From the NCBI RefSeq assembly GCF_907165205.1, contig NC_058191.1:42502943-42566942 (forward strand): a stretch of 64,000 nucleotides of DNA, read 5' to 3'. This stretch comes from Coccinella septempunctata (Eukaryota; Arthropoda; Insecta; Coleoptera; Coccinellidae). Shown piece by piece: positions 58,401 through 64,000 of the stretch; the stretch's first letter is position 1, and every line of letters starts with the position of its first letter. Below the pieces are notes generated by a model. That model was not told the DNA's origin. It searched no databases and was given only the letters and a program-made list of their open reading frames with translations. Position numbers and translations under genes: made by a program.

Positions 58401-60490
58401 CTTTGAATATTGAACTGCTCACATTAGCTAAATAGCTTAAGTCAGTGGAGGGAGGTGTATTTTCGTTAAAACTGTCGCAGCTGTATACATTGTCTGTTCC
58501 ATATTCTGCTATTTGCTGAAAATATTGTTATTGTTTTTTCCAACACTTCTCTTTAGAATTTCTTAATCGAAAATTTGACATACATTCTCCTAACTATATC
58601 AGAACATAATGAAATTACCTTCTGAATAAACATTTTGCCTATTTTCTGAAAGAGCTCTTCTGTAGGATCCAAAAAATAGGGGCAGCAGTAGGTATCGTTG
58701 AAATTGTTCCATGTTCCGAGCTTAACCATATTAGCTTTAGGATATAACCTGAAAAATTATAGAAAACGATTGTCCCCTATCAGGAACCGACTGAAATTTT
58801 TCTGCTTTACCTTTTGAAGGCTCGAGGTAGATGCCCAGCAAAGGCTGGCAGAACTGTTGTAACGCCAAAACTTCGCAGACGCGTTACGATCTGCTTCTGC
58901 AGATTTAAACTCCTGTTATGCCATGATTCAGAGAGAGGACCTCCCCATTTTCTTATGTTGCCCATTCTCAACCTGAGGAAAAAACGCAGGTCATGATTCG
59001 CCATGTCTTGCAAAAGAAAAAATTGATGCCTGATGCTAAAGAATGATCAAGTACTTGAATAATAGTGCAGAATACTAAAACTTTCAATATGTTGGTCGTC
59101 AATTCAAGGAGATAGAATCTCTTGATTATTGAAAATAAGTTCACAACCCAATAATCCGGTTTACCATGACAGAAAAGCTGGTCCACTTAGGTAATCATCG
59201 ATGTCATCTTGACTTAGTCCCAATTCTCGATATACACGCGTCCATATAGCTTCCTGACCATTGAAAGCCAGGACCAAATTGAAAGAATTCATGACAATCC
59301 AGTCGATATGGTTCTCCCATTTTTCCCAATCCCACCAGACGAAGCTGTAGCTTGTCGTGCAAACATTTTGATAGTATCTGAATCTGAAAACAACGGATTC
59401 GTATTTTATGCTCTTTCTAATACTTCTCTTGTTCTTGAAAAGTTATACGAAGCAGGAAAATGATTTCCAGCGATTAAATGATCAAATTTCCACTACCTAC
59501 CTGTCATTGAACTTTATTTCCACGTCAACTGGGGGTAGTTTGGGGAGAAGACCGAGTTGTTCGGTTTCCCAACCAAAGTGACACTTACAATAATACTTCA
59601 GGTAATAGTTGAAAGCTGATGCTGCAGCGACACCAGTCGTTCCAAATATTTTGATGGTGCCGTTTTCAGATTTTAGCTGAAAATTGAAGATAAGGCTGAA
59701 ACTGAAATCTCGAAACACTGGACTATTACCAATTATACACACTGTATAAAATTACGGAAGAGTTTTCATAGAACGCGATAAACCAAAAATCGTTTTGCAG
59801 TTCCAGCTCAGTATAAAGGAATTTGAGCTTTCCGATTGAGTAAAAATATTAACATTCTCCAAGTTCAAGACATTTAAGCGTTAGTAGAATTTTTTGCATA
59901 CGACAAACAAGAGAAACTCTCGTACTCAAAGACGCGAAATAACCAACCCTTTTCACTCACTCTGAAAAAGTCCTTTTCATCGGTTGCTTGGCTTGAATCA
60001 ACCTCCACTTTAAAATATTCAGCTTGTTCTTTCAGAAGGAGCCTCCCTATGAGACCTCTAACAGCCTCTGCTTGTCCTTCGTTGTTACGACGGCTGTTTT
60101 CCGTCAGATGACCCAAGGTTGACCCGAAATCTGAAAATGGAAATGATTTTCTATACCTAATAACACTTTCCAATTTAGGACTCAATAAAAATAACGATCG
60201 TAAAAAATAATCTCTCACAATGAATGAGAAATAAACCGCTCGTCACCTAGTCCAAAATTCCTTAGAGTTATCGATGTTTTATTTATACAACTGATCTGCC
60301 AAAATACCACGAAAAATAAATGAAAATATCGATGGTATAAAAATTTTTGTAACCACAAAATTTCACGAAAAATCATGAAAGATCTGAAACAGAGCCTGAT
60401 ATTGAAGAAAAGCTGATACAACAACAACTCACCATCGCACTGGCAACCAATTATTAGGCAGATTGACGCTAAGACCAAAAAGCATTTCAT
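55480..60490 (-). CDS. NAGLU: alpha-N-acetylglucosaminidase (lysosomal, GH89)
   Basis: Lysosomal exo-glycosidase that removes terminal alpha-GlcNAc from heparan sulfate. Exons: 60433-60490, 59961-60130, 59501-59676, 59165-59383, 58811-58972, 58619-58748, 58370-58515, 58234-58318, 57973-58122, 57694-57909, 56981-57067, 56281-56480, 56093-56213, 55943-56036, 55714-55884, 55480-55661; joined 788 aa (human 743). Signal peptide MKCFLVLASICLIIGC. Conserved blocks: YYLKYYCKCHFGWETEQL, FVWWDWEKWENHIDWIVMNS, GQEAIWTRVY, GPAFLSWLRMGNIRKWGGPL, GVTTVLPAFAGHLPRAF, SCDSFNENTPPS with a catalytic Glu, GQPYIWCMLHNFGGTLGLFG, and GTGLTMEGINQNYVIYDLM with the second catalytic Glu. Both catalytic acids are present, so the enzyme looks intact. 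One intron carries a solo LTR. Confidence 0.97.
56622..56669. repeat. dispersed repeat fragment (inverted copy of the 10.4-10.9 kb unit end)
   Basis: ggtgccatctttagaggctg then tatctcagcaggggcagctc is the reverse complement, with a few changes, of the gctgcccctgcttagatacag...ctaaagatggt segment found twice at about 10549-10594 and 10803-10850. It lies in a NAGLU intron. Confidence 0.65.
57210..57526 (+). mobile_element. solo LTR of a retrotransposon (Ty3/gypsy-like)
   Basis: The 317-bp element starts TGTAAAGTTC and ends GAACTTTACA, a perfect 10-bp inverted terminus of TG...CA type. It is flanked by an exact 4-bp target duplication, ATAA, at 57206-57209 and 57527-57530. Inside, TATAAAAG at 57321-57328 is followed about 25-30 bp later by an initiator-like GCAGTTA. 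The middle is GC-rich and the 3' half AT-rich, as in many insect LTRs. No internal retroelement sequence, primer-binding site or second LTR is next to it, so it is a recombined solo LTR. It sits in the NAGLU intron between 57067 and 57694, antisense to the gene. Confidence 0.88.
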
Positions 60491-62274
60491 TGTGATTCTC
60501 AAAATTATGAAATTTTAACCATAATAACAACAATAAAGGAACTCTTGACCTAGACAAGCTGCAGGAGGCTTTGAAAAGACCCACTGCAGAACTAGGCTTC
60601 CATTCAATAATTCATTCATTTTGATTTCTCAATTAGGAAATTGCCATTCAAGAAGGTCGAAAAGGGAGGATTGGATTCTAACATTTTTGGGTTCTAACTG
60701 TTTCAATTCTTATTTCATCGCAAGGGAATTGATATGTATTAATCGTCTTCAAAAACAATCACTAAGATGTTATCTTCATTTCTTTTTAATATTGTATTTC
60801 AATACTTTCATTTCGGATTGCTTTTTTACAGCTCGAAAATTTCTCTGAATGAAAAGTATGTATCTACTAAGTATATATCTATCACAAATATCGCTCAATT
60901 GCATTTATACGAGTGAGGGATTTCAAAATGATACTTATATATAATAATCGTTAATTTGTAACTAATACCCTATCCATCATTTACATGCTTCTTGGTATAA
61001 ACTCTGAACTTCACTTAATTATTATCTGGGAATAATTTCTATTGATACGATATGTTTACCTACCTTCTATATTCTATATTGATTATTATTAAGTGGAGTA
61101 TTTAAATGGAATAACAATTCAGATAATATTACAATGAGACTTCCGAGAATCGAAAATTTGGCAGTTTCGAGGAATTCTATAATATGGACTTTATTAATCA
61201 TCAGTCTTTGTTATAAAGGGTACCATAGCTGGGAACAGTTAATACTTCGATATTATTGCCCATTCACTAATGTCTTCAGCCACAATGTAAACAGAGAAAA
61301 AAAAATTCCTGGGCATGGCGCCCCTAAAAAAATTGGTCAACTTTGAGGAGCTGTAGCAGCCAGAAAGAAGGCGCTGAACATATGCTGATTTTTTTGGAGA
61401 TAGATTGATCCTTTGCGAATAGAAGGAAACAACTTTTACTCATCTACCGAGAACAGTTCAGGTTTTATGATTTTTTCCGCGGAGGTCCAAAATTCCCGAT
61501 TTTCCATCGACTATAACTTTAACAAGAAATTTTTTTAAAAATATCTGTTTGCATATTCGTTATCTACGCCCTCGAATTAGTCGACAGTATAAATTTGGTT
61601 TCGATAGGTGACCAAAAATATTTTTCAAAAAATTGAAAATTTTCCATATGCATGGAAAATTTGAAAAATTTTCGATCTCCCAGATTTCCACAAAACTTAG
61701 ACTATTTACTGAATCAAGGGCGTGGACTACGAATATGCAAACAGAATTTTGCTGAAAGGATTAGTTTTCAAGTTATGGTCCATAGAAAATCCGAAATTTT
61801 GGTCCTTCGCGGAAAAAATCATAAAATCTGAATTGTTCGCGGTAGGTGAATGAAATATGGATTTTTCCATAGGCAAATAATCAATCTATCACCGAAAAAA
61901 TCAGCGTTAGTCCAGAGACTTTTTTCTAGCTGATGCAGCTCCTCAAGCTCGACCAATTTTTTTGAAATTTTCCACTAATAGTGATTTATTCACCAAAATA
62001 TCGATCCTAGGAAAAATTTAATTACATATTCGTAATCTAAGACCTCGAATTACTCAAGAAAAAAAATGACCATGTTTGATAAACTTCGAATTTTTTTTTT
62101 ATTTAGAATTTCGTTGTTACCTACAAACTGCTTTTCGAAATGCGAATTCTAGTGGGTTTCCTATTATTTCTGGGGCTTTGTTACAAAGCAGGACAAAATT
62201 ATGGGGAGTTAAAAAATAAAAAAACATTTATAGAGCTTATATGTATATTTTACAAGTATAAGATTAACAAATAC
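60491..62274. other. NAGLU upstream and RpL10a downstream region
   Basis: This contains the NAGLU promoter side and the 3' flank of RpL10a. The main content is the fold-back element at 61326-61963 and a diverged partial relative of its arm at about 61975-62070. Short open frames at 61134 and 62140 have signal-like starts but no homology. Confidence 0.5.
61326..61963. mobile_element. long fold-back (inverted-repeat) element, about 638 bp
   Basis: Almost the whole element is one imperfect palindrome with two arms of about 310 bp. Matching pairs, left versus reverse complement of right, include aaaaaaattggtcaactttg / aaaaaaattggtcgagcttg, gctgatttttttggagatag / gctgattttttcggtgatag, ggttttatgattttttccgc / gattttatgattttttccgc, and tgtttgcatattcgttatct / tgtttgcatattcgtagtcc. 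The centre is a gaaaattttccatatgcatg palindrome near 61645. There is no ORF and no clear target duplication. Confidence 0.85.
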
Positions 62275-63611
62275 TTAATAAAGTCTTTGTGGTGGCCCCA
62301 TGGAAGATTTAACATGGAGTGACCTAACGTTTTGCCAGTGCTTCTTCAGCAGGGAAACCAAAAAGTTGATGGCCAAATGTACATTCTGCACCAACTCATC
62401 GGTAGTCATGTCAACGTGTCCAACAGCAACAGACAAGCACAACACCTAGAAAACAAAAATAATGTATCAAAAAACGCGTTTTACAGAGACAAAAAAATAA
62501 TTGCAAGAGTTAAAATTGTCTGCAATTCTAAAGCCAGAATCATATCAAAATGAAAATGGTAGTTATAATTGCAAATTGATGTTGCACCGAATTTCCGTAC
62601 AAAATAATTATCAAATTCAATCATCTTGATGGCTTATTGGTGCTAGAAAAATTTAAAATCCGGAATATTCACCTTCTTCATCTGGAACTTGATAGTGGCT
62701 TTAACCTCATCAATTTTTTGTGTCATCGATTCCTGGTGAGACAGGAGACCAGGGAATTTACCAGCTTTGTTCAAACCTGGACCCAAGAGCCTGGGAATCT
62801 GTTTGATCAAGGCTTCAGAAGCCAAGAAAGCATCGTATTTTTTAGCGAGCTTCTTCACCAACTTCTTGTTTTTGTTCAACTTTTTGAGAGCTTCAACATC
62901 CATGAAAGGAACATTGTTGGATTTGGCTTCGTCACAATGTTGTTGATCTCCCAAAACACAAACTTGCATTTTTGGCCTGGGAATGTTCTTGAGCCTATAA
63001 AGGAATTCATGCTTAGAAATGAGCACTCATCAAATTCACGAAAAATTGTCATGTAATGTGATAGTTTTCGTTCCCCGTCCTGTGTGATGTATATAATGCT
63101 CAACAAATGTCAGAAGGCTTGTAACCCTCAAATTAGAAACTGGGTACTTACCACGAAATACCCATTCAGTTTAAAAAAGTACAAAGAGACTAAAAACTAA
63201 ATGGTCGATAATGTCCATGTGGACAGAATCTCCCCAGTTATTTTGAGACCCTGGGTAAAGGTCCGCCAAACTTATGACTTCCAAGTTCCTCATAGTTGAG
63301 AGAAGTTCGGAATTCTAATACCTACTTGACGGTTCCACTGAAACGCTTGTCCTTCTGGGGGTCATAATTCTTCAAACCGATTTGGATTTCGACGGTTTCC
63401 AAAAAGTTCCTCTTCTTCTCCTTTGATTTGTCCAAAACTGCTTGCACGCATTCGTATAAGGTATCGCGGGATACTTTCGACCTATAGTAAAATAATGAAA
63501 AATATTAGCACCAATACATTAGATAGAGCAATATTGGGATAGATTGAAGTAGAAACTGTACAAATTGTCAAGTATTACAGAGATAAAATAATATTAATTT
63601 ACTTACGACAT
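62275..63611 (-). CDS. RpL10Ab: 60S ribosomal protein L10a (uL1)
   Basis: Large-subunit ribosomal protein of the L1 stalk. Exons: 63607-63611 (ATGTC only), 63326-63481, 62673-62994, 62275-62445; joined 217 aa, exactly the animal length. The N-terminus MSSKVSRDTLYECVQAVLD is followed by NYDPQKDKRFSGTVK, VCVLGDQQHCDEAKSNN, EALKKLNKNKKLVKKLAKKY, LLGPGLNKAGKFPGLL and KATIKFQMKK, and it ends in the family's KSSMGPPQRLY. The first coding exon has only five nucleotides, a layout common in ribosomal protein genes. Pyrimidine-rich ttctttcactttc segments lie upstream of the ATG on the minus strand, as expected for a TOP-type leader, but the exact cap site is not visible. Confidence 0.97.
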
Positions 63612-64000
63612 CTTGAATGAGGTTTCAAGTTTCAACCGCGAACACGTTTAATGAAAGTCGAAAGTGAAAGAATGCTTTGAGAAATGCGACTACAGAGCTT
63701 CGTTCGGATGACACCTACAACCATAGAGTTGAAGCACAGGTTGAGTTTTTTTATTTTGCCACACTTGAGAAATAAATAAGTTTTTTATTGATTTTTTGAA
63801 TGCACGTTAAGGAATTAGATAATGTTATGAAATAAGGACGTTGCGTATTTATAAATATGAAGCCATTTCATTCATCATCATTCCATCACAATAATAATTA
63901 TAAATTTATCCAAGGAAAAATGACTCAAACAGGATTCTATGCAGAATAAAAACATGAGGTATGAATATACTTTTGCATTTTTTTTAATCCGAATAAGTTA
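63612..64000. promoter_or_regulatory. RpL10a leader and promoter region
   Basis: This is the 5' side of the minus-strand RpL10a gene. The stretch up to about 63690 contains pyrimidine tracts suited to a TOP leader. No second gene is visible before the window ends. Confidence 0.4.

Noticed and set aside
61134..62322. Two short frames starting with signal-like peptides (61134 and 62140) that look alike around LCYK.
   Set aside because: The resemblance is limited to a few residues, and the frames run into repeat sequence or are overlapped by the RpL10a last exon on the other strand.

Overview
The window looks like nuclear DNA of an insect. It has AT-rich introns with GT/AG boundaries, protein-coding genes split into 2-16 coding exons, two ordinary tRNA genes, a NitFhit fusion gene (the invertebrate arrangement), a stand-alone ADD-domain gene of the Drosophila dADD1 type, and many small inverted-repeat elements. 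A holometabolous insect, possibly a beetle, is my inference; the sequence does not prove the order. No bacterial operon, CRISPR array or phage module is present.

Layout. Minus strand 461-9857: a 12-exon nose-resistant-to-fluoxetine (nrf-6)-like acyltransferase. 9858-12933: repeats only. Minus 12934-15691: NitFhit, in 7 exons. Minus 16038-16111: tRNA-Asn(GTT). Minus 16477-19844: DDX11/Chl1 helicase, in 12 exons. Minus 20351-20674: NDUFV3-like complex I subunit. Plus 21171-21888: LAMTOR1. Minus 22257-23217: YIPF1/2. Minus 23469-26586: TBC1D19. Plus from 27824: a THAP-domain gene whose 3' end I could not resolve. Plus 32044-37018: ADD-domain protein (dADD1-like). Minus 38822-42719: MFSD6-like transporter. 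42720-55200: a 12.5 kb stretch without a confident gene, holding a decayed Tc1-like transposase and a small GC-rich ORF. Plus 55201-55273: tRNA-Lys(TTT). Minus 55480-60490: NAGLU, in 16 exons. 60491-62274: a 640-bp fold-back element. Minus 62275-63611: ribosomal protein L10a.

The reconstructed reading frames close exactly. Joining the exons given below yields frames divisible by three with expected lengths: nrf-6-like 742 aa, NitFhit 465, DDX11 846, LAMTOR1 167, YIPF 303, TBC1D19 518, ADD1 1006, MFSD6 675, NAGLU 788, RpL10a 217. The genes are mostly unrelated housekeeping genes (lysosome: LAMTOR1, NAGLU; trafficking: YIPF, TBC1D19; chromatin and genome stability: DDX11, ADD1; mitochondrion: NDUFV3; translation: RpL10a). 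I see no operon or pathway cluster.

The notable signals lie outside the exons. They are a solo LTR with intact target duplication in a NAGLU intron, a long fold-back element upstream of RpL10a, a ~75-bp minisatellite with CCTAACCTAA motifs in an ADD1 intron, a palindrome-rich block just behind ADD1, tandem copies of an exon-1 splice donor in the nrf-6-like gene, and two adjacent perfect palindromes in a THAP-gene intron. I found no convincing new multi-gene system.
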